Shown here piece by piece: positions 25,995-34,231 of a stretch of DNA of 64,000 nt. A model generated the notes under the pieces. It was not told the origin of the DNA and searched no databases. It saw only the letters and a program-made list of their open reading frames with translations. The stretch comes from Mycolicibacterium porcinum. Lineage in GTDB: Bacteria > Actinomycetota > Actinomycetes > Mycobacteriales > Mycobacteriaceae. The DNA is taken from positions 62,001 to 126,000 of the forward strand of contig MSTD01000002.1 of assembly GCA_001942045.1 (NCBI GenBank), read 5' to 3'. The stretch's first letter is position 1. The number at the start of each line of letters is the position of its first letter. The position numbers were made by a program, and so were the translations under genes.

Positions 25995-27014
25995 GAATCG
26001 CTCGGTCGCATCCTGCACCGCACCGGAGAACAGCTGCCCGACATGACTGCCGTCGTGCCAGTAGAGTTCGCCGCCCCATTGCTCGTGCATGGCCAAGGCC
26101 GAACTGCGCATCGCCATCCGGTCGTGCCAGGCACCGACGATGACACGGTGCTCGGTGCGCGGCCGGGTGTGCAACGGGTCGATCACCGAGGTCATCGCCG
26201 CCACCGTGGTGGACCGCAACTCCCGCGCCGAGTGCCGTCCCGCTGATCCCCAGCGCGCCAAGTGCATTCCGATCATCGTGTTGAGACTCAGGATCGGCGT
26301 GTACAACGCCACCGCGTCAACCCGGGCGTCCAGATGCGACACCAGCGCCGCCACCGCACTTCCCAACGACAGGCCGGCCACCGTGATCGACGACGATTGC
26401 GGCTCAAGCCAGCCGATCAGTGCCCGAACTTCCGACACCGCACGCATCATGCCCGCGATGTTGGCCAGCGGATCACGGGCCGGATAGTCGGGCCATGACC
26501 CGCGGCGCGGCCCGTGCCCGGGCTGGACCGGCAGGGCCACGTTGAAGCCGAGTTCACGTAGCCGTCGAACTCGCGCGACCAGCAGATCCATCGGGTCGCC
26601 CTGCCCAGCCCCGTGCATCCAGATCAACCACGGGCGGGCGTCGTCTCCGCTGCGATACAACCGCACCCTGGCGGTGGCGACGCCACCGTGACCGTCGGCC
26701 AGCACCGAGGTCGGCAACGCGGCCTCATGGTCGAAGACCAGCTCGTCGAACGTGAATGCACCGAATCGGCGCGGCCGGATGCTCTTGACCTCCAGTGCAT
26801 CCGGCTCAGCGTGCGCACCATCGATACCGAGTGCGCCGAGTTCGTCGGCGGCCCACTGATACTCGCCCAGTGGCCGCGGCAGCTGCGGCGGTGGGCCGGC
26901 CAGAGTCATTCCAGTCACCACGAGCTCGTCGAGGGCAACCTCGCCGAGCTGACGCAGACCGGTGACCGACAATGGATTCCACTGACCGGCCAGCGCCCCC
27001 ACGGCGCGGGGCAT
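25977..27014 (-). CDS. Alpha/beta hydrolase family protein
   Basis: Alpha/beta-hydrolase of about 345 residues. The oxyanion region is WLIWMHGAGQGDP, the nucleophile elbow is AGLSLGSAVA and a C-terminal catalytic His is in DGSHVGQLFS. The start is uncertain: ATG 27014 and GTG 27017 have GGGAG upstream, but the frame is open farther and a TTG at 27056 overlaps the stop of the monooxygenase gene. It is the third gene of an SDR-monooxygenase-hydrolase operon. A Baeyer-Villiger-type enzyme followed by an esterase/lactonase is a natural pair for ring opening or ester cleavage; this is inferred from context. Confidence 0.72.
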   Translation of the reverse strand: MPRAVGALAGQWNPLSVTGLRQLGEVALDELVVTGMTLAGPPPQLPRPLGEYQWAADELGALGIDGAHAEPDALEVKSIRPRRFGAFTFDELVFDHEAALPTSVLADGHGGVATARVRLYRSGDDARPWLIWMHGAGQGDPMDLLVARVRRLRELGFNVALPVQPGHGPRRGSWPDYPARDPLANIAGMMRAVSEVRALIGWLEPQSSSITVAGLSLGSAVAALVSHLDARVDAVALYTPILSLNTMIGMHLARWGSAGRHSARELRSTTVAAMTSVIDPLHTRPRTEHRVIVGAWHDRMAMRSSALAMHEQWGGELYWHDGSHVGQLFSGAVQDATERFLSAVA

Positions 27015-27048
27015 CACACCACCGAGCTCCCAGGCGATCCGGGTAGCC

Positions 27049-28665
27049 CTAAGCAACGGTGAACCCGGTGTACCCGTCAGCGGCGATCTCGTCACACCGG
27101 CGACGGTACTCGGGGATGCCTGCGGTGTAGCCGAGGTACATCCGTTTCTTGCCGGGCACATTGCCGCCGTTGTACCACGAGTTGCAGCTCGGATGCACCA
27201 GTACCGTGGGTGCCACCAGAGCCGTGGTGTGTTCCGCCCATTCGGCCTGCGCCTGCGGCGTCGCCTCGATGCGCGAGTACCCACCGGCTCTCAGGTACGC
27301 GATGCAATCCGCGATCCACTCCACATGCTGCTCCAGGGCGGCCACGAAATTCGTTGCTGCCGAGGGGCTCCCCGGGCCCTGGATCGTGAACAAGTTCGGG
27401 AAACCGGCCACCGCCAAACCGAGATAGGACAGGGCCCCCTCCTTGGACCAGTACTCCCCCAGCACCACCCCGTCCCGGCCTCGCACATCGATCCGGCTCA
27501 ACGCGCCGGTCATGGCGTCGAACCCGGTGGCGTACACGATCACATCGAGGTCAAAATCGCCCTGTTCGGTGGAGATCCCGGTCGCCGTCACCTCATTGAT
27601 GCCGCCTTTGCGCTGATCGACGAGGGTGACGTTGTCCCGGTTGTACGTCTCGTAGTAACCCTGGTCGATGATGGGCCGCTTGCAGGCGAAGGGGTGGCTG
27701 GGTGTCAGCGACGCCGCCGTGTCCGGGTCGGTGACGATGCGGGCCACCGCCTGTCCGTACAACTCGGTGGCCATCCGGTTGGCATCGATGTCGAAGAAGA
27801 CGTCGCCCCAGTTCAGCGCACCCATGACGCCGTGTTCCTCGACCGCACGCCGTTTCTCCTCGGGCGACGCCGATTTCACGGGAGGACGGACCAGCATGTC
27901 CAGCAGCACGGAGAACGCGCTGAGCCGAGCCGCCCCCACCGGGTGTTCCCGCTGCGCGGCCCTGATACTCGCGTAGTCGGCCTTGAGCGCGTCAAGCTCC
28001 CCCGGCTCGAAGGTTCGCACCTGCCACGGCAAGGTGAACGCCGGGGACCGCTGAAACACCGTGAGCTGTGCGCACTGCCGCGCGACCACCGGGATCAGCT
28101 GCACCCCGGTTGATCCGGTACCGATGACCCCGACTCGCTTGCCCGTGAAGTCGACCTCTTCGCGCGGCCAGCGGCTGGTGAACAGCGAGGTGCCGGCGAA
28201 CCGGCTCATCCCGGGAATGTCGGGATCCAGTGGCACCGAGAGGATTCCGGTGGCGGCCACCACGAACGGGGTGTGCAGCGTCTGCCCGCCGGCGGTGTTG
28301 ACCGCCCACAGCGATGTGCTTTCGTCGAAGGTCATCGACGTGACCTCGGTACCGAAGGCGATGTCGCGGCGCAGGTCGAGCCGGTCAGCGACGAAATTCA
28401 GGTAGGCCTCGATCTCGGGTTGGGCCGGCATCGTCTCGGTCCAGACCCATTCCTGCTGGATCTCATCGCTGAAGCTGTACGAGTATTCGATGCTCTCGAT
28501 GTCGCAGCGGGCGCCGGGGTACCGGTTGACCAGCCAGGTGCCGCCGACGGCGTCGGCCTTCTCCAGGATCCGCACCCTCAGGCCCTGCTGCCGTAGCCGG
28601 TGCAGGGCATACAAGCCGGAAAATCCGGCGCCGACGACGATCGCGTCGAAGTCGGGGCTGCTCAC
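27049..28665 (-). CDS. Flavin-binding monooxygenase, Baeyer-Villiger type (variant fingerprint)
   Basis: Class B flavoprotein monooxygenase of 538 residues. The FAD Rossmann motif is VVGAGFSGLYAL near the N-terminus and the NADPH motif is VIGTGSTGVQLIP. The BVMO fingerprint FxGxxxHxxxWP is present as FAGTSLFTSRWP, with Phe in place of the conserved His. The start is GTG 28665, which overlaps the stop of the upstream SDR as GTGA. Family members insert oxygen next to a ketone to give esters or lactones; the His change makes activity or specificity uncertain. It lies in an operon with an epimerase-like SDR and a hydrolase, behind island operator C. Confidence 0.85.
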   Translation of the reverse strand: MSSPDFDAIVVGAGFSGLYALHRLRQQGLRVRILEKADAVGGTWLVNRYPGARCDIESIEYSYSFSDEIQQEWVWTETMPAQPEIEAYLNFVADRLDLRRDIAFGTEVTSMTFDESTSLWAVNTAGGQTLHTPFVVAATGILSVPLDPDIPGMSRFAGTSLFTSRWPREEVDFTGKRVGVIGTGSTGVQLIPVVARQCAQLTVFQRSPAFTLPWQVRTFEPGELDALKADYASIRAAQREHPVGAARLSAFSVLLDMLVRPPVKSASPEEKRRAVEEHGVMGALNWGDVFFDIDANRMATELYGQAVARIVTDPDTAASLTPSHPFACKRPIIDQGYYETYNRDNVTLVDQRKGGINEVTATGISTEQGDFDLDVIVYATGFDAMTGALSRIDVRGRDGVVLGEYWSKEGALSYLGLAVAGFPNLFTIQGPGSPSAATNFVAALEQHVEWIADCIAYLRAGGYSRIEATPQAQAEWAEHTTALVAPTVLVHPSCNSWYNGGNVPGKKRMYLGYTAGIPEYRRRCDEIAADGYTGFTVA

Positions 28666-29681
28666 AAGTCGATGACCTTCTCGTTGCGGTTCTTCCGGTC
28701 GACGTAGAACTGCGCGGCCCGGCCGATCGACTCGGCCGTCGGCGCCGGCTTCCAGCCGAGTTCGCGGGCGGCCTTGCTGTGGTCGGCCGGCGACGTCAGC
28801 CACAGCAGTCGCGCGGCGGCAAGGTTCATCGGAAAGTCCGTGCCGAACAACCGATTCGACATGCCGGCGAACCAGCCGAGCACATATAGCGGGGCCATCG
28901 GAATACCGAACCGGGGCGGACGGGCACCGACCGCTTCCGCCGCAGCGGTGAACATCTGTTGCTGAGTCATATAGCTTTCCGACACGATGTAGCGTTCACC
29001 AACCCGACCGTGCTCGGCCGCCAGGACCAATGCCTGTGCCGCATCGTCGATGCCGACCACCTCAGCGCCCACCCCGCGGATGTAGCACGGCATCTGGCCG
29101 AATGCGGCCATGGCGATAAGTGCGCCCTGCCTGGGCTGCCAGTCGGGTGGTCCGTACGGGTTGGACACGCACATCGCCACGGCCGGCAGTCCGCGTTCCC
29201 TGGCATAGGTCAGCACCAGGTCTTCTGCCCGACGGCGGGATTCGATATACGGGCCGCCTTTGCCGGCCCAGTTGAACGGGGTGTCCTCGTCGACGGTTGC
29301 GCCGTTGTCACCGACGGCGATCGTTCCGATGGTGCTGAGAAAGACGAACCGCTGCAGGTCGGCGTTCACCGCGACATCGAGGACGTTGCGCAATCCCTCG
29401 ACATTGGTGGAGAACAGCGGCGCCGGATCGGCCAGGTGGGCGCGGGTGTCGACGACGCAGTAGAACACCACGTCCCGGTCGGCCATGGCCGCCGCCACCG
29501 CATCCGTGTCGAAGATGTCGCCATAGCAGCGTTCGACGTCGACACCGTCGATGCCCTTGGTCGAACTACTGCGGCGAAGCAGCACCCGCACATCGTCGCC
29601 TCGTTCGACGAGTTGGCGAGTGACACAGGCCCCGACGTTTCCACTTGCGCCCATGACCAGTACTTTTCGCCGGCGATCCAT
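28662..29681 (-). CDS. NAD(P)-dependent epimerase/dehydratase (extended SDR, 3-beta-HSD-like)
   Basis: Extended SDR of 339 residues. It begins with the Rossmann motif VMGASGNVGACVTRQL, has STIGTIAVG, and the catalytic Tyr is in GGPYIESRRRAE, i.e. YxxxR with Arg in place of the usual Lys. It ends with a C-terminal substrate domain. It resembles 3-beta-hydroxysteroid dehydrogenase and dihydroflavonol-reductase-like enzymes. The ATG at 29681 has GGAG just upstream; an in-frame TTG at 29708 is less likely. First gene of the operon with the monooxygenase (GTGA overlap) and hydrolase; island operator C lies 38 bp upstream. Confidence 0.8.
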   Translation of the reverse strand: MDRRRKVLVMGASGNVGACVTRQLVERGDDVRVLLRRSSSTKGIDGVDVERCYGDIFDTDAVAAAMADRDVVFYCVVDTRAHLADPAPLFSTNVEGLRNVLDVAVNADLQRFVFLSTIGTIAVGDNGATVDEDTPFNWAGKGGPYIESRRRAEDLVLTYARERGLPAVAMCVSNPYGPPDWQPRQGALIAMAAFGQMPCYIRGVGAEVVGIDDAAQALVLAAEHGRVGERYIVSESYMTQQQMFTAAAEAVGARPPRFGIPMAPLYVLGWFAGMSNRLFGTDFPMNLAAARLLWLTSPADHSKAARELGWKPAPTAESIGRAAQFYVDRKNRNEKVIDL

Positions 29682-29718
29682 CGCTACTCCATCCCGGTTG
29701 ACAACCAACGATGGATGT

Positions 29719-29737
29719 TACGGTAATGGTTTCAGTA
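29719..29737. promoter_or_regulatory. Island operator C
   Basis: TACGGT-AATGGTT-TCAGTA between the divergent epimerase-like gene (29681) and LLM gene (29792). It is placed to control both directions. Confidence 0.68.
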
Positions 29738-29771
29738 GCGTCTCGGAATCGGCGCAGAAACGGGAAGATCG

Positions 29772-29811
29772 ATGAAGTACACCCTGGAATAATGAAGTAC
29801 ACCCTGGAATA
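29772..29811 (+). repeat. Perfect 20-bp tandem duplication over the LLM start codon
   Basis: Two adjacent identical 20-bp units (29772-29791 and 29792-29811), each starting with ATG. The first unit encodes MKYTLE followed by TAA, and the stop overlaps the second ATG as TAATG. The ribosome site GGAAG lies upstream of the first ATG only. Confidence 0.9.
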
Positions 29812-30733
29812 TCCGAGCGAGCTGCCCACCGCACCTGACGAATTCCTGCAACCGGAGGTCATCCGGGCGGTCGTCACCCACGCTGAGGCGGCGGGCTTCT
29901 CCGCCGTCGCCCTGAGCGAGCATCCGGCTCCGTCGGTCAAGTGGCGGAACAACGGTGGACACAACACGCTCGACCCGAACGCCGCGCTGAGTTTCATGGC
30001 AGCAGTCACCTCGCGCATCCGGTTGATGACCAACCTGTACGTGCTCCCGTTCCGCAACCCGTACCTGTCGGCCAAGGCCCTCGGCAGCGTGGACCTGATC
30101 TCCGGCGGTCGGCTGATCGCGGGTGTCGGTGCCGGTTATCTAGGGTCCGAGTTCGCGGCAGTCGGCGTCAGCCTGGAGCGTCGTGCCGAACTGCTGGACG
30201 AAGCCCTGGCCGCACTGCACGCCATCTGGACAGAGCCCGAAAAGCCGGTTACCGGTGCTGATTTCGCTGCAGTGGGGCCAGTCTCGCTGCAGCACCCGGC
30301 TCAGCGCCCGCATCCGCCGATCTGGATCGGCGGGAACGGCGCCGCTGCGATCCGACGCGTGGTCGAGCACGGTACCGGGTGGATGCCGATCATCGCCACG
30401 ACGGGCATGGCGGCGACGATGCGCACCGCGGCCATCGAGAATCCCGATCAGTTCGGCGCCGCCATGCGACGCCTGCACCACCGCCTCGCAGAAGCCGGCC
30501 GCGACCCGGCCACCGTCGACGTCCAGGTGGTCTGCCCGCCGATCGATCTCGATGACGACGCTTCGATCGGCCACGGGCGCGGAATGCTGCACGAACTGGA
30601 GGGCCACGGCGCCACCTGGGCCGTCATCCACGTGGACGGTAGTAGCCCGCAGGCCGCGCTCGACTACCTCAAGGCGTTCGGTGAAACCATGGATCTTGTT
30701 GCAGATCAGAGCATCTCGGAGTCACCGCGGTAA
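29792..30733 (+). CDS. LLM class F420-dependent oxidoreductase
   Basis: Luciferase-like protein of 313 residues. Marks are GFSAVALSEHPAPS, then IRLMTNLYVLPFRNPYLSAK, and GGRLIAGVGAGYL, typical of the F420-dependent Rv2161-like group. The start is ATG 29792, the second copy of a duplicated 20-bp segment; the first copy forms a six-codon minicistron that ends in TAATG, so translation is likely by re-initiation. It is divergent from the epimerase-BVMO operon and shares island operator C. A flavin/F420 reduction or oxygenation step of the pathway is inferred. Confidence 0.83.
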   Translation: MKYTLEYPSELPTAPDEFLQPEVIRAVVTHAEAAGFSAVALSEHPAPSVKWRNNGGHNTLDPNAALSFMAAVTSRIRLMTNLYVLPFRNPYLSAKALGSVDLISGGRLIAGVGAGYLGSEFAAVGVSLERRAELLDEALAALHAIWTEPEKPVTGADFAAVGPVSLQHPAQRPHPPIWIGGNGAAAIRRVVEHGTGWMPIIATTGMAATMRTAAIENPDQFGAAMRRLHHRLAEAGRDPATVDVQVVCPPIDLDDDASIGHGRGMLHELEGHGATWAVIHVDGSSPQAALDYLKAFGETMDLVADQSISESPR

Positions 30734-30742
30734 CGCAGCCAG

Positions 30743-31177
30743 TCAAGCGCCTTTGAACTTCAGCAGCGTCCTGGTCATGTGCAGACTCGTGATCTGCCAT
30801 GTGCCGTCCCGCTTTTCGTAGGTCTCGTGATAATGACCCGCGCCGTGCAACTCGCTGCCATCGGGAAAGAACAACATGTCCTCCATCGCCCAGATGCCCG
30901 TCGCCGTGGTGTCGGAGGTCAACATGATCTCTGGCGTGTGGCAGTGGTGCACCGTCGCGGCGTGTTCGACGCCGCCCCACACCACGGGAAAGAACTCGTC
31001 GAAGCTCTTCAGCGGCGGGGCCGTCTGCGGATCGGCACCGCCGGTCGACACGGCCATGTCGAGCTTCACCACGACATCGTCGACGAACAATCCTCGCCAG
31101 GCATCGATGTCCTTGGTGTCCAGGAAGCGGCAATAACGGGCCTTGAGCTGCTTGATCGCTTCGATGTCGTCAGACAA
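30743..31177 (-). CDS. SnoaL-like nuclear transport factor 2 family protein
   Basis: SnoaL_4-type protein of 144 residues: AIKQLKARYCRFLDTKDIDAW at the N-terminus, FVDDVVV, then HHCHTPEIML and YHETYEKRDGTWQI. It is typical of small proteins found in steroid and aromatic pathways; no catalytic role is assignable. The start is TTG 31177: the sequence upstream, AGGAGGTGATCC, is fully complementary to the 16S rRNA 3' end, seven bases before the TTG, and outweighs the in-frame GTG at 31207. It is convergent with the LLM gene, and no island operator is visible. Confidence 0.78.
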   Translation of the reverse strand: MSDDIEAIKQLKARYCRFLDTKDIDAWRGLFVDDVVVKLDMAVSTGGADPQTAPPLKSFDEFFPVVWGGVEHAATVHHCHTPEIMLTSDTTATGIWAMEDMLFFPDGSELHGAGHYHETYEKRDGTWQITSLHMTRTLLKFKGA

Positions 31178-31178
31178 C

Positions 31179-31190
31179 GGATCACCTCCT
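31179..31190 (-). promoter_or_regulatory. Full-length Shine-Dalgarno (12 nt) before a TTG start
   Basis: On the minus strand AGGAGGTGATCC, complementary over 12 bases to the canonical 16S rRNA tail, spaced 7 nt from the TTG at 31177. It decides the start of the SnoaL-like gene. Confidence 0.8.
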
Positions 31191-31234
31191 GGTCGACTGC
31201 GGTGCACTATATCTCGGGTCTGCGCCGCGGATGC

Positions 31235-32440
31235 TCAGTCCAGCAGACGAACCGGCACGTTGCTCCAGCCCGCGACGTTCTGCATGTTCACCCGTTTGCA
31301 GCCATCCCAGTCCACCTCGTAGCGGGGCATGAAGTCCAGCATCTTGTCCAGGGCGATCACACTTTCCAGCCTGGCCAGCGCCGCTCCCAGACAACTGTGA
31401 ATTCCGTAGCCCAGCCCCAGATTCTGCGCTTGCGACCGATCGCGGTCGACGTCGAACCGGTCCGGTTCGGTCCACGCCTCCGGGTCCCGGTTGGCCGACC
31501 CACCCACCAGAAACACCGGTTTGCCTGCCGGAATCGTCACGCCGTGTAGTTCGATCTCGCGCATCGAGCGCCGCACGTTGTACTGCGCCGGCGCCTCGTA
31601 TCGCAGCAGTTCCTCCACGGCCAGCGGCACCTTGCTGCGGTCGTCGAGCAACTTCTGCCATTCGCCGGGATTCTGGGCGAACACCACCACCGCGTTGCCG
31701 AGCAGCTTGGTGACCGTCTCCGCGCCGGCACCACCGAGAAGCGTGGCGAATTCGGTGATCTCGATGTTGGTCAGCGGTTCCATCTCACCGTTGTCGCGCT
31801 CGATCTCGGACTCGATCAGCTGGCTGATCAAGTCATCCCCGAGCTCATGGCGGCGCTTCTTGATCAGCCGGAAGTAGTAGATCGCCATGTCGACGGCGGA
31901 CTTGATACCGACCTCACCCATCTCGATCTCGCCGGCTTCCCGGTGCAGCAGGTCGTCGATCCACAGCCGGATCTGCTGACGGTCGCCTTCGGGAACTCCT
32001 TGCAATGTGGTCATCACGTCGACGGGAAAGCGAGCGGCGAAGTCCTGGACGAAGTCGAACCCGGCCGGATCCACACCCGCCAGGTGCTTGTCGATCAGCG
32101 CGGTGACCAGTTCCCGCTTGGATTGGATCGCGCGCGGAGTGAACACCTTGTTGAGCAGGCTGCGCATCCGGCGGTGCGCCGGCGGGTCCATCGCAATGAT
32201 CGAACCATGCTCGGTGACATCGTCTTTGCGCACCTGCGCCAGATCGACGCCGTAAGCCGAGGAGTAGGTCTCGTAGTCTTTGAACGCCGCGGCGACGTCC
32301 TCGTGGCGAGTCAGCGCATAGAAGTCGTATTGCTCGCTGTAGTAGACCGGGGCGTGCAGGCGCATCTGCCGGTACGTCTCGTAAGGGCTGTTGAAGAAAT
32401 CCTCCGAAAACGGGTCGAACACCACCGTGGCCGCAGTCAT
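31235..32440 (-). CDS. Cytochrome P450
   Basis: P450 of 401 residues. The I-helix is LLGGAGAETVT (about residue 235), ExxR is EELLR (about 280), and the haem loop is LGYGIHSCLGAALARLE (about 341-357). The acid-alcohol pair is AETV rather than the common DT/ET-T, as in some sterol and terpene P450s. The ATG at 32440 has no Shine-Dalgarno sequence; island operator D starts 12 bp upstream, so the transcript is short-leadered or leaderless. It is divergent from the Rieske-isochorismatase-FadD operon. Confidence 0.87.
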   Translation of the reverse strand: MTAATVVFDPFSEDFFNSPYETYRQMRLHAPVYYSEQYDFYALTRHEDVAAAFKDYETYSSAYGVDLAQVRKDDVTEHGSIIAMDPPAHRRMRSLLNKVFTPRAIQSKRELVTALIDKHLAGVDPAGFDFVQDFAARFPVDVMTTLQGVPEGDRQQIRLWIDDLLHREAGEIEMGEVGIKSAVDMAIYYFRLIKKRRHELGDDLISQLIESEIERDNGEMEPLTNIEITEFATLLGGAGAETVTKLLGNAVVVFAQNPGEWQKLLDDRSKVPLAVEELLRYEAPAQYNVRRSMREIELHGVTIPAGKPVFLVGGSANRDPEAWTEPDRFDVDRDRSQAQNLGLGYGIHSCLGAALARLESVIALDKMLDFMPRYEVDWDGCKRVNMQNVAGWSNVPVRLLD

Positions 32441-32451
32441 CTTGTAAACGC

Positions 32452-32470
32452 TACCGTAAGCCATTCAGTA
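32452..32470. promoter_or_regulatory. Island operator D
   Basis: TACCGT-AAGCCAT-TCAGTA, 12 bp from the P450 start at 32440. Almost identical to site B. Forms a pair with site E, 76 bp start to start. Confidence 0.72.
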
Positions 32471-32527
32471 GAATCAACGCTGCCACCCGGCATCCGCTCG
32501 CCCACCGCTTTCTATGCGGAAAACTCT

Positions 32528-32546
32528 ACTGTAATGTATTCCGTAC
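32528..32546. promoter_or_regulatory. Island operator E
   Basis: TACTGT-AATGTAT-TCCGTA, 36 bp upstream of the Rieske gene ATG (32582). Confidence 0.68.
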
Positions 32547-32581
32547 CTATTGCCGACCAACAACGCAGGAGGCAGCTGGCC

Positions 32582-33598
32582 ATGAAAGTGCCGTTCACCT
32601 GGAAGGTCACCGGCTGGTTCATGATCGGGTGGTCGGCCGAGTACGCCGTCGGCGACGTCAAGGCGCTGAAGTATTTCGGCGAGGATCTCGCCGCCTACCG
32701 CGACGAGTCTGGCGAGCTGCATGTGTTGGAAGCCCATTGCAAACATCTGGGCGCGCACATCGGGCACGGCGGCAAGGTGGTCGGCGACTGCGTGGAGTGC
32801 CCGTTCCACGGCTGGCGGTGGGGCCCCGAAGGTAACAACACCTACATCCCCTACCAGCCCGACAAGCCCAACCGCGGGCTCCGGCTGCGGTCCTACCCGG
32901 TCAAGGAGCAATATGGCTGCATCTTCATGTGGTACCAGCCCGACGGTAAAGAACCGCAGTGGGAACTGCCCGACATCTTCCACAAGTTCCCGCAGTTCGA
33001 AACGGACCCGAATGCCTACTACCGGCCCTATCCGGAGTTCTCCAGCCGGGCCGACGCGATCCCGGTGCACCCCCAGATCGTCGCCGAAAACGGTCCGGAC
33101 AGTTCACATTTCCGGTACGTGCACGGTGCCACCGTCACTCCGGTCTGCCTGCACTGGGAACACGTCGACGAGGAATGGCGGTTCCTGACCGGCTGGCCCG
33201 ACACCCGCAGTGACGATCCGGACAAGATGGCGCTGCGGATTCACAGCCACTTCTCCGGACTCGGGTTCGCGATGAGCGCCTTCGAGGGCTCGTCCAATCA
33301 CCGGTTGATCTTCGCCTGCACTCCCGTCGACGACGAGGTGTCGGACATGTTCTATTCGATCTGGTGGCCCAAGCTCCCAGGCGAGACCTCCGACATCCCG
33401 CCCGAGCAGGTTCGCAAACAGGTCGAGAAGCAGTTCCTCAAAACCGTGTGGGAGGACTGCGACATCTGGCGCTACCAGAAGTACGTCGAACACCCGCCGC
33501 TGGCCAAGATCGACGCCAAACCCTATATGGCCATGCGCAAATGGGCTACTCAGTTCTACGAGGTGCCCCCGGTGGACAGCACAGCCACCGTCTCATGA
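32582..33598 (+). CDS. Rieske non-haem iron oxygenase, KshA-like
   Basis: Oxygenase component of 338 residues. The Rieske [2Fe-2S] ligands are CKHLGAH (about residue 53) and CPFHGW (about 74). The mononuclear iron site follows in NGPDSSHFRYVHGA (about 171-184). Order and sequence resemble the 3-ketosteroid 9-alpha-hydroxylase oxygenase KshA and related monooxygenases; the reductase partner is not in the window. ATG 32582 follows AGGAGG. First gene of a Rieske-isochorismatase-FadD operon with a 4-bp ATGA overlap to the next gene. Island operator E precedes it. A cyclic, steroid-like substrate is inferred. Confidence 0.85.
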   Translation: MKVPFTWKVTGWFMIGWSAEYAVGDVKALKYFGEDLAAYRDESGELHVLEAHCKHLGAHIGHGGKVVGDCVECPFHGWRWGPEGNNTYIPYQPDKPNRGLRLRSYPVKEQYGCIFMWYQPDGKEPQWELPDIFHKFPQFETDPNAYYRPYPEFSSRADAIPVHPQIVAENGPDSSHFRYVHGATVTPVCLHWEHVDEEWRFLTGWPDTRSDDPDKMALRIHSHFSGLGFAMSAFEGSSNHRLIFACTPVDDEVSDMFYSIWWPKLPGETSDIPPEQVRKQVEKQFLKTVWEDCDIWRYQKYVEHPPLAKIDAKPYMAMRKWATQFYEVPPVDSTATVS

Positions 33599-34212
33599 AG
33601 CTCGACCTGGCCGAACTCGTCGCACCCGAGCACACTGCGATCGTCACCCAGGAATGTCAGGGCGCGGTGGTCGGCCTCGACGCCGGGCTGGCCGCCCTCG
33701 CCGACGAGGCCCGCCGCGAGGCATTGCCCAATATCGCCAAGCTGTTGCCGGCGGCGCGCGCCGCCTCGACCCAGGTGGTGCACTGCCTGGTGCAGCGCCG
33801 TCCGGATGGGTTGGGTTCCAATCACAACGCCAAGATCTTCGCAATCGGCCGCAACGACGTCGGCATCCTGCCCGGCAGTCCCGGCGCCACGTTGTTACCC
33901 GAATTCGGCCCGGAACCCGAGGATCTCGTGCTGTCCCGGTGGCACGGCCTGGGCCCGATGGGCGGCACCGATCTGGACGCGATCCTGCGCAACCTCGGGG
34001 TACGCACCATCGTGGCCGTGGGAGTCTCGGTGAACATCGCGATCACCAACCTGGTGATGGACGCGGTAAACGCCGGGTACCGGGTGGTCCTCCCGCGGGA
34101 TGCGGTAGCCGGAATCCCCACCGCCTACGCCGACGCAGTCATCGACAACACGCTGTCCCTGCTCGCCACCGTCACCACCACCGATGACTTGCTGCACGCG
34201 TGGCAGCGCTGA
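33595..34212 (+). CDS. Isochorismatase-fold protein lacking the catalytic triad
   Basis: Cysteine-hydrolase-superfamily protein of 205 residues. The usual nucleophile region (TGVxTNxCV) reads VGVSVNIAITN with Ala where Cys is expected. The usual Asp of DMQ is replaced in IVTQECQGAV, and the Lys of the third strand is not evident (SRWHGLGPM). It is therefore probably not a standard hydrolase; variants of this kind recur in actinobacterial catabolic operons. The ATG overlaps the Rieske stop as ATGA. It lies between the Rieske oxygenase and an acyl-CoA ligase, so a role on a pathway intermediate is inferred. Confidence 0.75.
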   Translation: MKLDLAELVAPEHTAIVTQECQGAVVGLDAGLAALADEARREALPNIAKLLPAARAASTQVVHCLVQRRPDGLGSNHNAKIFAIGRNDVGILPGSPGATLLPEFGPEPEDLVLSRWHGLGPMGGTDLDAILRNLGVRTIVAVGVSVNIAITNLVMDAVNAGYRVVLPRDAVAGIPTAYADAVIDNTLSLLATVTTTDDLLHAWQR

Positions 34213-34231
34213 CCCGCCCATAGGAGAAACC

